DNA of 40,037 nucleotides. Origin: Ferrovibrio sp. Lineage in GTDB: Bacteria > Pseudomonadota > Alphaproteobacteria > Ferrovibrionales > Ferrovibrionaceae. Position numbers and translations under genes: made by a program. The notes under the pieces are model-generated. The model did not search any database, was not told where the DNA came from, and saw only the letters and a program-made list of their open reading frames with translations. Shown here piece after piece: positions 23,917-33,149 of this stretch (positions within the stretch are counted from its first letter, which is position 1; each line of letters starts with the position of its first letter). The DNA lies in assembly GCF_002796975.1 (NCBI RefSeq), contig NZ_PEKV01000011.1, positions 62,338 to 102,374 of the forward strand, given 5' to 3'.

Positions 23917-24669
23917 ATGAACCAGATTGATCTCAAGGGCCGGAATGCAGTGGTCACCGGCGGTGCGCAGGGCATCGGCCGCGCTGTCACCGAACGCTTC
24001 CTGCGCTCCGGCGCAGCCGTGGCGATCTGGGATCGCGATACCGCGCTGGCCGGCAAGGTGGCGGGCGAGCTGTCCGCACTCGGCAAGGCGATCGCCGTCA
24101 ATGCAGATGTTACCTCCTGGACCAGCATCGAGGCTGCGGCCAAGGAAACCGCCACAAAACTCGGCGGCATCGACCTCCTGGTCAACAATGCCGGCATTGC
24201 CGGCCCGAATGCGCCGGTCGATGCCTATCCGCTTGCGGACTGGCAGCAGGTGATCGATATCGACCTGACCGGCGTATTCCACTGCTGCCGCGCCGTGGTG
24301 CCGCTGATGAAGGCGAAGGGTTTCGGCCGCATCGTCAATGTGGCCTCGATTGCCGGCAAGGAAGGCAATCCGAATGCCAGCGCCTACAGTGCTGCCAAGG
24401 CCGGCGTGATCGCGCTGACCAAGTCGCTGGGCAAGGAACTGGCCGGCATGGACATCGCGGTCAATTGCATCACCCCCGCGGCGGCGAAAACCGCCATCTT
24501 CGACCAGATGACGCAGACCCATATCGACTATATGCTGTCGAAGATTCCCCGCACGCGCTTTGTGGCGGTGGACGAGATCGCGGCGATGGTGGCCTGGCTG
24601 GTCAGCCCGGAGAATTCCTTCACCACCGGCGCGGTATTCGATCTGAGCGGCGGTCGCGCCACGTATTGA
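23917..24669 (+). CDS. Short-chain dehydrogenase/reductase (FabG-like)
   Basis: The protein has 250 residues of the classical SDR fold. Cofactor motif TGGAQGIGRA, NNAG, catalytic Ser in VASIAGKEGN and YSAAK are all present. The C-terminus VFDLSGGRATY is typical of sugar or 3-hydroxyacyl dehydrogenases in this family. D39 after AVAIWD suggests a preference for NAD(H). The substrate cannot be assigned. GGAGCGGGAA precedes the ATG. hspQ follows after 6 bp. Confidence 0.9.
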   Translation: MNQIDLKGRNAVVTGGAQGIGRAVTERFLRSGAAVAIWDRDTALAGKVAGELSALGKAIAVNADVTSWTSIEAAAKETATKLGGIDLLVNNAGIAGPNAPVDAYPLADWQQVIDIDLTGVFHCCRAVVPLMKAKGFGRIVNVASIAGKEGNPNASAYSAAKAGVIALTKSLGKELAGMDIAVNCITPAAAKTAIFDQMTQTHIDYMLSKIPRTRFVAVDEIAAMVAWLVSPENSFTTGAVFDLSGGRATY

Positions 24670-24675
24670 GGCAGG

Positions 24676-25023
24676 ATGGCAAAGAGTAAGAAAGCTGAGA
24701 GCCGGGACGCAAAATTCGGGATCGGCGATGTGGTGCGGCATCGCCTGTTCCCGTTCCGCGGCGTGATCTTCGACGTCGATCCGGTCTTCAACAATACCGA
24801 GGAGTGGTGGGAGTCGATCCCGGCCGACCTGCGTCCGCGCAAGGACCAGCCCTTCTATCACCTGCTGGCGGAGAATGCGCAGAGTTCCTACGTGGCCTAT
24901 GTCTCGGAGCAGAATCTGCTGCCCGATGCCGAAGCCGGCCCGGTGAATCATCCCGACATCAAGAAATATTTCGGCGGCTTCCGCAGCGGCCGCTACGAGT
25001 GGCGTGCCACGGTCAGGATGTAA
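24676..25023 (+). CDS. hspQ: Heat-shock protein HspQ (YccV/hemimethylated-DNA-binding fold)
   Basis: The protein has 115 residues. FGIGDVVRHRLFPFRGVIFDVDP, then QPFYHLLAEN, YVAYVSEQNL and HPDIKKYFGGF, match HspQ. In E. coli it promotes degradation of mutant DnaA and modulates Lon. It is carried on the same transcript as the SDR gene and converges on cysNC, 6 bp away. No heat-shock promoter was seen. Confidence 0.9.
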   Translation: MAKSKKAESRDAKFGIGDVVRHRLFPFRGVIFDVDPVFNNTEEWWESIPADLRPRKDQPFYHLLAENAQSSYVAYVSEQNLLPDAEAGPVNHPDIKKYFGGFRSGRYEWRATVRM

Positions 25024-25029
25024 TCCCGG

Positions 25030-26955
25030 TCAGATATCCGGGTGCCAGGGCAGTTCGCCGAAGATGCCCTCGACATATTCGGTCAGCGCGGTGACGGCCA
25101 GCGCCAGCGGCTTTGCGGTATCCAGCACCAGGTCGGCATTCTGCGGCGCTTCATAGGGCGCCGAGATACCGGTGAAATTCCTGATCTCGCCCGAGCGCGC
25201 CTTGCGGTACAGGCCCTTCGGATCGCGTGACTCGCACAGTTCAATATCGGCCTTCACATAGATTTCGCGGAAATCCTCGCCGACGATCTCGCGCGCCATG
25301 TCACGGAACCGCTGCAACGGCGAAATCGCTGAAACCAGCACCAGCGAGCCATTCGCGGCCATCAGCTTTGCCACCTCGGCGAGTCGGCGGAGATTCTCCA
25401 GCCGGTCGGCATCGGTGAAGCCGAGATCGCGGTTCAGGCCATGACGCAGGTTGTCGCCGTCCAGCACGGCGACATGACGGCCGCGCGAAAACAGCAGGCG
25501 CTGCGTCGCCATCGCAATCGTCGACTTGCCGGCGCCGGACAGGCCGGTCATCCAGATCACGCCACCGCGATGGCCGTTCATGTCGATGCGTTCCTGCACC
25601 GTCACGGAAGAATCCACGGCCGTGATGTCGGTACTGACGCGGGTGGCCGCCGTCTCGATCACCAGGCCGGCAACAATCTGCGGCCCGCGGATCAGCACGC
25701 CGCGACCGGTGCGTGGCAAAGTCTCGTAGAGATCAATCGCCATCGGCGGCCGCACGCGCAACACCACGCGGGCGACGCCGTTGCGTTCGATCTGCTGTGC
25801 CGTATCGGCATCGAGCGTCTCGACATCGAGTGATTCGACAATCGATTCCACCTGCGCCTCGCGTTCGGCGGTCCCCACCTTCATAGTCAGGCGATCACCT
25901 TTACGAAGCGGCTGCTTGTCGAGCCAGAACAGCCGCACGGTGAAGCGGTTGGCATCGATAGGCCGATGCTCGGGCGAGGAGCCGAGCGCGCCGCGTTCGA
26001 CGAAGACGTCTTCGTCCAAGGTGAAGGCCACGCTCTCGCCGGCTTTCGCCTCGGTCGGCGCCGGCATCTGCCGGCCCGGACCAGTCCAGTGTTCCAGCGT
26101 CGCCACCGTGGCCTCGCGGCCCAGTGGTGCGAAGCGGATGCGGTCGCCGGCTTTCAGCCGGCCGCTTTCAATGCGGCCGACGACAATGCGCCTGTCGCCA
26201 TATCGGTAGAGATCCTGCACCGGCAGGCGCAGCGGCTGCTCGACCGGCAGGGCGCGCGGGCTGAAGGCATCCAGCGCGCCGATCAGCGTCGGGCCCTGAT
26301 ACCAGGCCGTATTCAGGCTGCGGCTGGCGATATTGCCGCCCTCGCGGGCCGACAGCGGCACGATGGCCTGCGGTTCGATGCCGATGCCGACCAGGTAATT
26401 GCGCACGCTATCGGCGACAACCTTGAACTTGGCGGCATCATTTCCGATCAGGTCGATCTTGTTGACGGCCACCGCGACCTGGCGGATGCCGAGCAGATGC
26501 AGCAGATAGGCATGGCGGCGGGTCTGCTCGGCCAGGCCCTGCGCCGCATCCACCACCAGGATCGCGGCATCGGCCTGCGCCGCACCGGTCACCATGTTTT
26601 TCAGAAATTCCTTATGCCCCGGCGCGTCGATGATCACATAGCGGCGTTGCTGCGTGGTGAACCAGATCTGCGTGGTATCGACCGTGATGCCCTGGTCGCG
26701 TTCGACCTGCAGCGCGTCGAGCAGGAAGGACCATTCAAATTGCAGGCCGCGCTTTTCGGAGACGGCCTTCAGCTGCTCCAGCTTGCCGGTCGGCAGTGAA
26801 TCCGTGTCATGCAGCAGGCGGCCGACCAGAGTAGACTTGCCGTGATCGACATGGCCGACGATGACGATGGGAAAGGCGCGCCCCTGCTGCAGGCTGGCGC
26901 GCTGCTGATCAAGGGTCTCGATGCTGAGCGGAACGGCGGACATCGGCAGGCTCAC
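25030..26955 (-). CDS. cysNC: Bifunctional sulfate adenylyltransferase large subunit / APS kinase CysNC
   Basis: The protein has 641 residues. The CysN GTPase part (1 to about 440) has GHVDHGKST at 34-42, DAPGHKEF and NKIDLIG, then EF-Tu-like beta domains. The CysC kinase part (about 455-641) has GLSGAGKST at 471-479 and [15 protein letters not shown]. It couples GTP hydrolysis to APS synthesis with CysD and then makes PAPS. GTG 26955 overlaps the cysD stop in GTGA; ATG 26943 is an alternative. It is the last gene of the cys cluster. Confidence 0.95.
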   Translation of the reverse strand: MSLPMSAVPLSIETLDQQRASLQQGRAFPIVIVGHVDHGKSTLVGRLLHDTDSLPTGKLEQLKAVSEKRGLQFEWSFLLDALQVERDQGITVDTTQIWFTTQQRRYVIIDAPGHKEFLKNMVTGAAQADAAILVVDAAQGLAEQTRRHAYLLHLLGIRQVAVAVNKIDLIGNDAAKFKVVADSVRNYLVGIGIEPQAIVPLSAREGGNIASRSLNTAWYQGPTLIGALDAFSPRALPVEQPLRLPVQDLYRYGDRRIVVGRIESGRLKAGDRIRFAPLGREATVATLEHWTGPGRQMPAPTEAKAGESVAFTLDEDVFVERGALGSSPEHRPIDANRFTVRLFWLDKQPLRKGDRLTMKVGTAEREAQVESIVESLDVETLDADTAQQIERNGVARVVLRVRPPMAIDLYETLPRTGRGVLIRGPQIVAGLVIETAATRVSTDITAVDSSVTVQERIDMNGHRGGVIWMTGLSGAGKSTIAMATQRLLFSRGRHVAVLDGDNLRHGLNRDLGFTDADRLENLRRLAEVAKLMAANGSLVLVSAISPLQRFRDMAREIVGEDFREIYVKADIELCESRDPKGLYRKARSGEIRNFTGISAPYEAPQNADLVLDTAKPLALAVTALTEYVEGIFGELPWHPDI

Positions 26956-27752
26956 ATATAGCCGGCGACGCGCAGGCGCTCAAAGGCGTCTTCGCTGTCA
27001 TGATCCATGGCGCGGCCGGCGCGTTCAGGTTCGCGCGTCACCGCCAGTTCGGCGATGATCTCGTCGATGGTGCGCGCCGGGCTGCTGATCGGAAAGGTGA
27101 TGCCGATCTCACCCAGCGAACGGAAGCGCTTGTTTTCGGCATTGGCGAAATACAGCGGCACCACCGGAATGCCCTCGCGTTTGATGTAGCGCCAGATATC
27201 CAGCTCGGTCCAGTGCAGCAGCGGATGCACGCGCATATGCACGCCATCGGGCAGGTCGGCGGCGAAATGGTCCCAGAGTTCGGGCGGCTGGTCGCGGAAA
27301 TCCCAGGCCCCGGCGTCGTCGCGCGGGCTGAACACGCGTTCCTTGGCCCGCGTCGCCTGCTCGTCGCGGCGGATGCCGGCGATCACGCCTTTCCAGCCGT
27401 AGCGGGCAATGGCTTCCTTCAGGCCGAGCGTCTTGCGCGCCGCGATGCGGGAATTGTGCGGCAGGGTCGGATCGGTCGCCTCCAGCGGCGGGCAGGCATC
27501 CTTGATCAGATCGATGCCCCATTCCGCCGCATAGCGCTCGCGGAAGGCATAGGTCTCGGGGAATTCCAGACCGGTATCCAGATGGGCCAGCGGGAAGGGC
27601 ACCTTGCCGAGAAAGGCCTTCCGGGCCAGCCAGATCATGACATTGGAATCCTTGCCGAGCGACCACAGCATCGCCATCGGCTTGATGCGGCTGTAGGCCT
27701 CGCGAAGGATGTAAATGCTCTGGGCTTCCAGGGAATCGAGATCGTCATGCAT
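26952..27752 (-). CDS. cysD: Sulfate adenylyltransferase small subunit CysD
   Basis: The protein has 266 residues of the PP-loop family: [17 protein letters not shown] is the pyrophosphate loop, followed by [16 protein letters not shown] and [14 protein letters not shown]. With CysN it adenylates sulfate to APS. The start is ATG 27752. It lies 51 bp after cysH, and that gap contains an interrupted inverted repeat, so a separate promoter or processing site for cysD-cysNC is possible. The stop overlaps the cysNC start. Confidence 0.95.
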   Translation of the reverse strand: MHDDLDSLEAQSIYILREAYSRIKPMAMLWSLGKDSNVMIWLARKAFLGKVPFPLAHLDTGLEFPETYAFRERYAAEWGIDLIKDACPPLEATDPTLPHNSRIAARKTLGLKEAIARYGWKGVIAGIRRDEQATRAKERVFSPRDDAGAWDFRDQPPELWDHFAADLPDGVHMRVHPLLHWTELDIWRYIKREGIPVVPLYFANAENKRFRSLGEIGITFPISSPARTIDEIIAELAVTREPERAGRAMDHDSEDAFERLRVAGYM

Positions 27753-27755
27753 GGC

Positions 27756-27797
27756 TTAATACACTCTAGCCCGGTACTTTTAGCGGGAAAGTATTAA
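27756..27797. promoter_or_regulatory. Interrupted inverted repeat at the cysH-cysD junction
   Basis: TTAATAC (27756-27762) pairs with GTATTAA (27791-27797), and inside them CCCG (27770-27773) with CGGG (27784-27787). It covers most of the 51-bp gap and ends 4 bp from the cysD ATG. It may be an operator or mRNA hairpin. Confidence 0.4.
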
Positions 27798-27803
27798 TAA
27801 AAC

Positions 27804-28532
27804 TCAGAGATTCCCCACCGGAATCGGCAAATGGATGCCGCATTCGGTCTTTTCGCTGCCCTGCCAGCGGCCCGAGCGGGCATCCTGCCCGGCCGCCACC
27901 GGCCGGGTGCAGGTGTCGCAGCCGATCGAGAGATAGCCTTCCGCCACCAGCGGATGGCGCGGCAGGTCGTGGCGGGCGAAATAGGCCTCGATCTCGGCTG
28001 CATTCCAGCCGGCCAGCGGATTGAATTTCAGCCGCGCGCCCTCGGCCTCGACCAGCGCAATCTCGCGCCGCGTATTGGCCTGGTAACGCTTGCGACCGTT
28101 GATCCAGGCGGCGAAGGGTTTCAGCGCGCGCTGCAGCGGCTGCACCTTGCGGATGTTACAGCAGGCCTCTGTATCCTTGAACCACAGCGTGCCGCTCTCG
28201 TCCTGCGCCGCCAGCTGCTTCGCATCCGGCTTCAGTACGCGCACGTCGCTCAGGCCGAGGCGGTCGACCAGCGCATCGCGGTATTGCAGCGTCTGCTCGA
28301 ACAGTTTTCCGGTATCGAGGAACAGGATCGGCGTCGCCTTGTCGGTCTGCGCCGCCAGATGCAGCAGCACGGCGGATTCGGCGCCGAAGGACGAGACCAG
28401 CGCGATCTGGCCGGGAAACAGGTCGCGGATCGCGATGCCCAGCACATCTTCGGCTGAGCGGCCCTGCATCTGCGCATTCAGCGAGGCGGCATAATCGTCG
28501 AGGTCGAGGCCGGCAAAGGCGAGCGCGCTCAT
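27804..28532 (-). CDS. cysH: Adenylyl-sulfate (APS) reductase CysH
   Basis: The protein has 242 residues. PP-loop-like SSFGAESAVLLHL is followed by FLDTGKLFEQT. Cysteine pairs C124-C125 (EACCNIRK) and C205/C208 (GCDTC) ligate the [4Fe-4S] cluster, and C231 in ECGIH is the catalytic cysteine. The cluster pairs indicate APS reductase, not the cluster-free PAPS type. It reduces APS to sulfite with thioredoxin or glutathione. The ATG overlaps the stop of the DUF934 gene. Confidence 0.95.
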   Translation of the reverse strand: MSALAFAGLDLDDYAASLNAQMQGRSAEDVLGIAIRDLFPGQIALVSSFGAESAVLLHLAAQTDKATPILFLDTGKLFEQTLQYRDALVDRLGLSDVRVLKPDAKQLAAQDESGTLWFKDTEACCNIRKVQPLQRALKPFAAWINGRKRYQANTRREIALVEAEGARLKFNPLAGWNAAEIEAYFARHDLPRHPLVAEGYLSIGCDTCTRPVAAGQDARSGRWQGSEKTECGIHLPIPVGNL

Positions 28533-29062
28533 TCTGCTGCCTCCTGGCTGCGCCCATTCTTATTATTATGGGCCGCCAGGCGCTGTTTCAGCACGCTGAC
28601 GCGGCCGTCGCCGGTTGGCTGGTAGACATGGCTGAAGGTGCGGCTGGCTTTCGCAAAGGCCTCGACCGCATCGGCACGCGGAATCTCGAAGGCGTCGAAG
28701 CCGCTGCGCTGCATATGCCAGAGCTGGTCCTGCAGCACATGGCCGGTGGCGCGCAGCTCGCCGCGATAGCCGAAACGTTCGCGCAGCAGCCGGGCCTGGC
28801 TGTAGGCGCGGCCATCGCTGAATTTCGGAAACTGCAGCACGATCAGGTCGAAGCGCTCGGCTTCAGCACCGAAATCCAGCACATCGAGATTATTCGGCAG
28901 CAGGATGCCGAGCGGCGCATTACGGCCGGTCAGCTGCTCCCTCTCGACCTGCCAGCGCGCATAGGTCACCAGTACCGCACCGCTGGCGGGCAGGGCGGCA
29001 TCATCCGCGACCGGCTGGAAGGCATCTTCGCCGACAAGGCGACCGTGCTTAAGCAGAGACAT
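28529..29062 (-). CDS. DUF934 family protein of the sulfite-reductase operon
   Basis: The protein has 177 residues. LGILLPNNLDVLDFG, LIVLQFPKFSDGRAYSQARL and RERFGYRGELRATGHVLQDQ form the family core. DUF934 genes are regularly placed between cysI and cysH in proteobacteria, hence an inferred role in sulfite reduction or electron supply, but no activity is proven. Its start overlaps the cysI end by 14 bp and its stop the cysH start by 4 bp. Confidence 0.9.
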   Translation of the reverse strand: MSLLKHGRLVGEDAFQPVADDAALPASGAVLVTYARWQVEREQLTGRNAPLGILLPNNLDVLDFGAEAERFDLIVLQFPKFSDGRAYSQARLLRERFGYRGELRATGHVLQDQLWHMQRSGFDAFEIPRADAVEAFAKASRTFSHVYQPTGDGRVSVLKQRLAAHNNKNGRSQEAAE

Positions 29063-30713
29063 AGACGGCCTCCTTGAACGGCGCGATGCCGATGCGGCGA
29101 TAGGTGTCGAGGAAACGCTCGTCGCTGCTTTTACGCAGGCGCAGGTAGGTCTCGACCAGCGTGTCGATGGCGTCCACGGCGTCGTGCGTGTTCAGCGATG
29201 GGCCGATCAGGTCGCCGAGCGCGGCCTGGTCGTCGGCCGAGCCGCCCAGCGTGATCTGGTAGAATTCCTCGCCCGCCTTGTCGACGCCGAGGATGCCGAT
29301 ATGGCCGACGTGATGATGACCACAGGCGTTGATGCAGCCGGAAATCTTGATCTTCAGTTCACCGATATCATGTGCGCGTTCCCAGTTCTTGAAACGCAGC
29401 GCGATCTGCTGCGCGATCGGGATCGAGCGGGCATTGGCCAGCGCGCAGTAGTCTAGGCCCGGGCAGGCGATGATGTCAGAGGCCAGGCCGACATTCGGCG
29501 TGGCGAGATCCCAGGCCTTCAATGCCTTGAACACGGCCGGCAGGTCGGAATGCTTCACATGCGGCAGCACCAGATTCTGCTCATGCGTCACCCGGATTTC
29601 TCCAAACGAATAGCGGTCGGCGATATCGGCCACGGCATTCATCTGTTCGGCCGAGGCATCGCCCGGCGGTGCGCCTTCCTTCTTCAGCGAGATGGTGACG
29701 ATGCTGTAGCCCGGCTGCTTGTGCTTGAAGGTATTGCGCCGCGCCCACAGGCCGAACTCGAAGTCGGTGCGGAAGGCATTGGCATACTCGGCCGAAATGC
29801 CCGACAGCGTCTCGAAGGCCGGCGGGGCGAACTGCACGGCGATCTGGTCGATCGCCTCCTGCGGCAGTTTCAGCGCGCCATGCTTCGAGGCGGCGAATTC
29901 GGCTTCCACCTTCTCGCGCATGGTCTCTATGCCGATCTCATGCACCAGGATCTTGATACGTGCCTTGAACAGGTTGTCGCGCCGGCCGAACTGGTTGTAG
30001 ACGCGCAGGATGGCTTCCAGATAGCTGAGCAGATCCTGCTTGGGCAGGAAGTCGCGGATCGTCTTGCCGATGAAGGGCGTGCGGCCGAGACCGCCGCCCA
30101 CGATCACCTCGAAGCCAATCTCGCCGGCATCGTTTTTGTGCATGCGCAGGCCGATGTCATGCACGCGCACGGCAGCGCGGTCGTTCGGCGAACCGGTGAC
30201 GGCGATCTTGAACTTGCGCGGCAGGAAGCTGAATTCCGGATGGAAGGTCGACCATTGGCGGATGATCTCGCACCAGACGCGCGGATCCTCGATCTCGTCA
30301 TGGGCGGCGCCGGCGAACTGGTCTGTGGTGGTGTTGCGGATGCAGTTGCCGCTGGTCTGGATGGCATGCATCTGCACCTTCGCCAGATCGGCCAGCGCGG
30401 CCGGCGCATCCTCCAGCTTGATCCAGTTGTACTGCAGGTTCTGTCGGGTGGTGAAATGGCCCCAGCCGCGATCGTAGGTGCAGCCGATCTGCGCCAGGCC
30501 CCGCAACTGGCGCGACGACAGCGTGCCGTAGGGAATGGCGATGCGCAGCATGTAGGCATGCAACTGCAGATACAGGCCGTTCTGCAGGCGCAGCGGCTTG
30601 AATTCGTCTTCGCTGATCTCGCCGGTCAGGCGGCGGGCGACCTGGTCGCGGAACTGGGCGACCCGCTCCTCCACCATGGTCTGATCGATTTCGTCATACT
30701 GATACATGGGCAT
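29049..30713 (-). CDS. cysI: Sulfite reductase hemoprotein CysI (nitrite/sulfite reductase family)
   Basis: The protein has 554 residues with two ferredoxin-like/siroheme half-domains. The coupled siroheme-[4Fe-4S] ligands are C417 and C423 (ACPGLDYC) and C460 and C464 (GCINACGHHHVGHIG). It reduces sulfite to sulfide with six electrons. No cysJ flavoprotein is present here, so electrons probably come from ferredoxin or an unlinked reductase. ATG 30713 is used; ATG 30707, preceded by AGGA at a good distance, may be the true start. It lies within cysG-DUF2849-cysI-DUF934. Confidence 0.93.
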   Translation of the reverse strand: MPMYQYDEIDQTMVEERVAQFRDQVARRLTGEISEDEFKPLRLQNGLYLQLHAYMLRIAIPYGTLSSRQLRGLAQIGCTYDRGWGHFTTRQNLQYNWIKLEDAPAALADLAKVQMHAIQTSGNCIRNTTTDQFAGAAHDEIEDPRVWCEIIRQWSTFHPEFSFLPRKFKIAVTGSPNDRAAVRVHDIGLRMHKNDAGEIGFEVIVGGGLGRTPFIGKTIRDFLPKQDLLSYLEAILRVYNQFGRRDNLFKARIKILVHEIGIETMREKVEAEFAASKHGALKLPQEAIDQIAVQFAPPAFETLSGISAEYANAFRTDFEFGLWARRNTFKHKQPGYSIVTISLKKEGAPPGDASAEQMNAVADIADRYSFGEIRVTHEQNLVLPHVKHSDLPAVFKALKAWDLATPNVGLASDIIACPGLDYCALANARSIPIAQQIALRFKNWERAHDIGELKIKISGCINACGHHHVGHIGILGVDKAGEEFYQITLGGSADDQAALGDLIGPSLNTHDAVDAIDTLVETYLRLRKSSDERFLDTYRRIGIAPFKEAVYVSA

Positions 30714-30719
30714 TCCTGC

Positions 30720-31028
30720 TCAGGCTGCTGGCCTGGTTTCGGTGCTCGGTCCCTCTGCACGAAGGACTTCGCGATACTGGATGGGTTTCGGCGGCGTCAC
30801 GCTGGCATCCACCGGAATCAGATACGGCGCGACGACAATATTCTGCTTCGCCTGCGCTTCGGCTTCCGCCAGCAAAGCAGCGCCGGCCTCGACATTGGCG
30901 ACCACGGCAGCCTCGGCAATGCGCCGTGTCCAGCCGCCGGTGACGGTCAGGTAGACCGTATCGCCGCTCCTGAGGTCGTTGGCGGTGACGATCTGCGGCT
31001 GGCTGTTGAGTTTGGGGGCTTTGGCCAT
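30720..31028 (-). CDS. DUF2849 family protein
   Basis: The protein has 102 residues. It begins MAKAPKLNSQPQIVTANDLR, with LRSGDTVYLTVTGGWT and AEAEAQAKQNIVVAPYLI. DUF2849 is a small alphaproteobacterial family found next to cysG and cysI. Its role is unknown; the position implies sulfite/siroheme metabolism. Its stop is 6 bp from the cysI start, and it starts 11 bp after the cysG stop. Confidence 0.88.
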   Translation of the reverse strand: MAKAPKLNSQPQIVTANDLRSGDTVYLTVTGGWTRRIAEAAVVANVEAGAALLAEAEAQAKQNIVVAPYLIPVDASVTPPKPIQYREVLRAEGPSTETRPAA

Positions 31029-31039
31029 CGTGAAAATCC

Positions 31040-32419
31040 TCAGGCGGTGCGTCGCTGCCGGGCGACGGTCGATCTGGCATAGGCGGCGACCTTGCCGATG
31101 ATCAGAAGCACTGGTCCGCTGCCATGCTGTGTGGCGAGCGCAGGGAGTGCGCGGAGCGTGCCGGCGCTGACCAGCTGATCGGGTCGTGTGCCGTTTTCGA
31201 TCAGCGCGACCGGCAGCGCCGGCGATGCACCGGTGGCGATCAGGCGGTCGCGGATATTGGTGGCTTGGTTCAGGCCCATATAGACGACGACGGTTTCGCC
31301 CGCCGCGGCACGATCTGCCCAGGCGAAATTGTCCTCGCCGTCCTTCAACTGGCCGCTCACCAGGCTGATGCCGTGGCTCAGCTCGCGATGGGTCAGCGGA
31401 ATGCCGGCAGCGGCTGCGCAGCCCAACGCCGCCGTGATGCCGGGGATGACGGAGACTGTGATGCCGCGGTCTGTCAGGTAATCCATCTCCTCGCCACCGC
31501 GACCGAAGATGAAAGGATCGCCGGCCTTGAGCCGCACGACCTTCTTGCCAAGTGCGGCATGGGCCGCGAGCTGCGCATTGATCTCGTCCTGGCCGGTGCT
31601 GTGGCGGCCTTTGCGCTTGCCGACTGACACCCGCTCGGCATCGCGGCGCAAGCGGTCGAGAATCTCGGGCGACACCAGCGCGTCGTAGAACACGATATCG
31701 GCATCCATCAGGGCGCGCTGGGCAGCAATCGTCAGCAGGTCGGGATCGCCGGGGCCGGCGCCGACCAGCAGCACCTGGCCCTGCAGGTCATCCTGCTGGC
31801 TGTTGAGTTCGCTCATCAACGCGGCGCGGGCGCCAGCGCGATCGCCGGCCAATGCTTTCGCGGCCACCGGGCCGTCGAAGACGCGCTGCCAGAAGCGTTT
31901 GCGCTTGGCGGCACCGCCGATCACACGCGAAACCGTGCTGCGGAATTCGCCAGCCAGCGCCGCGACGTCGCCCAGACGTGCCGGCAGCAGCGCTTCGATC
32001 TGCGCGCGAATGCGGCCAAGCAGCAGCGGCGCCGTGCCGTTGGACGAAATCCCGATGGTGATGTCGCCGCGCTCCACGATGGCCGGCACGGTGAAGTCGG
32101 ACAGATCGGCGCGATCTACCACATTCACCAGCAGGCCGCGCTGCTGCGCAGCCTGGGCCACAGCTTCGTCGCGCGTATCGCCGAAGGCTGAGATCACCAG
32201 ACGCACGCCCTCCAGCGCATCGGGCGCGAACTCGACGCGATGTTCGGCAGTGCCTGCAGCGACAAGTGAAAAGATTTCAGGGTTCAGATCGGGGGCCACC
32301 ACGCGGATGTGGGCGCCGGCCTTCAGCAACAGGCGGATCTTGCGGGCGGCATGCTCGTCGCCGCCGGCGACGAGGACCAGCCGGTCCTGCAGGTTCAAAA
32401 ATCCCGGAAAGCTATGCAT
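31040..32419 (-). CDS. cysG: Siroheme synthase CysG (trifunctional)
   Basis: The protein has 459 residues. The N-terminal part (about 1-205) is the NAD-dependent precorrin-2 dehydrogenase/ferrochelatase, with VLVAGGDEHAARKIRLLLKAGA. The C-terminal part (about 215-455) is the SAM-dependent uroporphyrinogen-III methyltransferase, with VGAGPGDPDLLTIAA, RLKAGDPFIFGRGGEE and VIPGITAALG. It makes the siroheme used by CysI. It is first gene of the cys operon, read from an AT-rich promoter region. Confidence 0.95.
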   Translation of the reverse strand: MHSFPGFLNLQDRLVLVAGGDEHAARKIRLLLKAGAHIRVVAPDLNPEIFSLVAAGTAEHRVEFAPDALEGVRLVISAFGDTRDEAVAQAAQQRGLLVNVVDRADLSDFTVPAIVERGDITIGISSNGTAPLLLGRIRAQIEALLPARLGDVAALAGEFRSTVSRVIGGAAKRKRFWQRVFDGPVAAKALAGDRAGARAALMSELNSQQDDLQGQVLLVGAGPGDPDLLTIAAQRALMDADIVFYDALVSPEILDRLRRDAERVSVGKRKGRHSTGQDEINAQLAAHAALGKKVVRLKAGDPFIFGRGGEEMDYLTDRGITVSVIPGITAALGCAAAAGIPLTHRELSHGISLVSGQLKDGEDNFAWADRAAAGETVVVYMGLNQATNIRDRLIATGASPALPVALIENGTRPDQLVSAGTLRALPALATQHGSGPVLLIIGKVAAYARSTVARQRRTA

Positions 32420-32462
32420 GGCAGGCCCGCCTCTCTGATCGCCAGCAGCTTGTGTGGAAAGA

Positions 32463-32491
32463 TTTATTTAACGCCATGAAATGAGAGTCAA
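32463..32491 (-). promoter_or_regulatory. Possible promoter of the cysG operon
   Basis: On the minus strand, TTGACT (revcomp of 32486-32491) stands 15-17 bp before an AAATAA/TAAATA element at about 32463-32470, 45-70 bp from the cysG ATG. Spacing and -10 are imperfect. Confidence 0.35.
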
Positions 32492-32556
32492 TCAATTAAC
32501 ACTAAAATATATGATAGAATAAAATTAACAGCATATGTAAAATGTAAAATAAAATT
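32490..32556. other. AT-rich island between cysG and the next gene
   Basis: This stretch is almost only A and T in a GC-rich genome. AATAAAATT is repeated at 32518-32526 and 32548-32556, 30 bp apart, and TAAAATG/TAAAATA gives a short 7-bp period. It is probably a promoter or protein-binding region; no coding signal. Confidence 0.55.
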
Positions 32557-32583
32557 GTCGCTTGCCGCTTCCGGGGCAGCTTT

Positions 32584-32600
32584 ATTACCTCCTTGGTAAT
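32584..32600. promoter_or_regulatory. Inverted repeat ATTACC-N5-GGTAAT
   Basis: An exact 6-bp inverted repeat with a 5-bp spacer lies in the cysG/membrane-protein intergenic region. The shape is like sites for Rrf2-type sulfur regulators such as CymR, but this is only a resemblance. Confidence 0.4.
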
Positions 32601-32661
32601 TGTTAACCCACTGATCTGGCTCAAATATCCCTCCAGTTCCACCCTGAACAGGAGCCTGACC

Positions 32662-33087
32662 ATGATCTCCACCGCCCGTTCCGCCACCATCCTGCGTATC
32701 GACGCCGCGCTCTGCGCAGCCTGCGGCCTGCCCGGCCTGATCGCGCCAACCTGGCTGGCCGGCTTCCTGCTGCCCGGTCAGGAGACCGTGCTCGGCCTGG
32801 CCACGGCCACGCTGCTCTGGGAGCTGGGCATCCTGCTGGTCGCCTATGCCGGTCTGCTGCTGCTGGCTGCGACCAAGCCGCGTCTCGACCGTCCGGTGCT
32901 GGCGCTCACGGCGATGGCCGATGCCGGCTGGGTGATTGGCACTTTCGCACTCGTCGCGGCTTTCCGGTCCAGCTTCAGCATCTGGGGCATGGTCGCGCTT
33001 GCCGTCATCGCGCTCGACACCGCGCTGATCGGCCTGTGGAAGCTGCGGCTGCTGCGCGGGCATCCCGGCGCTGCGCTGGCTGCGTAA
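32662..33087 (+). CDS. Four-helix hypothetical membrane protein
   Basis: The protein has 141 residues with four hydrophobic helices (about 14-33, 43-68, 78-100, 105-128), a basic N-terminus and RLLRG near the C-terminus. ATG 32662 follows CAGGAG. I recognise no firm family; it resembles small integral proteins annotated as DUF or SPW-like. It is immediately upstream of an XRE regulator gene on the same strand and divergent from the cys operon. Function unknown. Confidence 0.7.
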   Translation: MISTARSATILRIDAALCAACGLPGLIAPTWLAGFLLPGQETVLGLATATLLWELGILLVAYAGLLLLAATKPRLDRPVLALTAMADAGWVIGTFALVAAFRSSFSIWGMVALAVIALDTALIGLWKLRLLRGHPGAALAA

Positions 33088-33149
33088 GTACCGGGGCGGC
33101 TGGACAGGCCGCCCCACTTCTTTCCACACTGCGCGCAGGGGAAACGGAG

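Noticed and set aside
32587-32594. Perfect AAGGAGGT ribosome site on the minus strand
   Set aside because: No start codon follows at a usable distance and the downstream frame is AT-rich noise; it is better seen as part of the ATTACC...GGTAAT inverted repeat.
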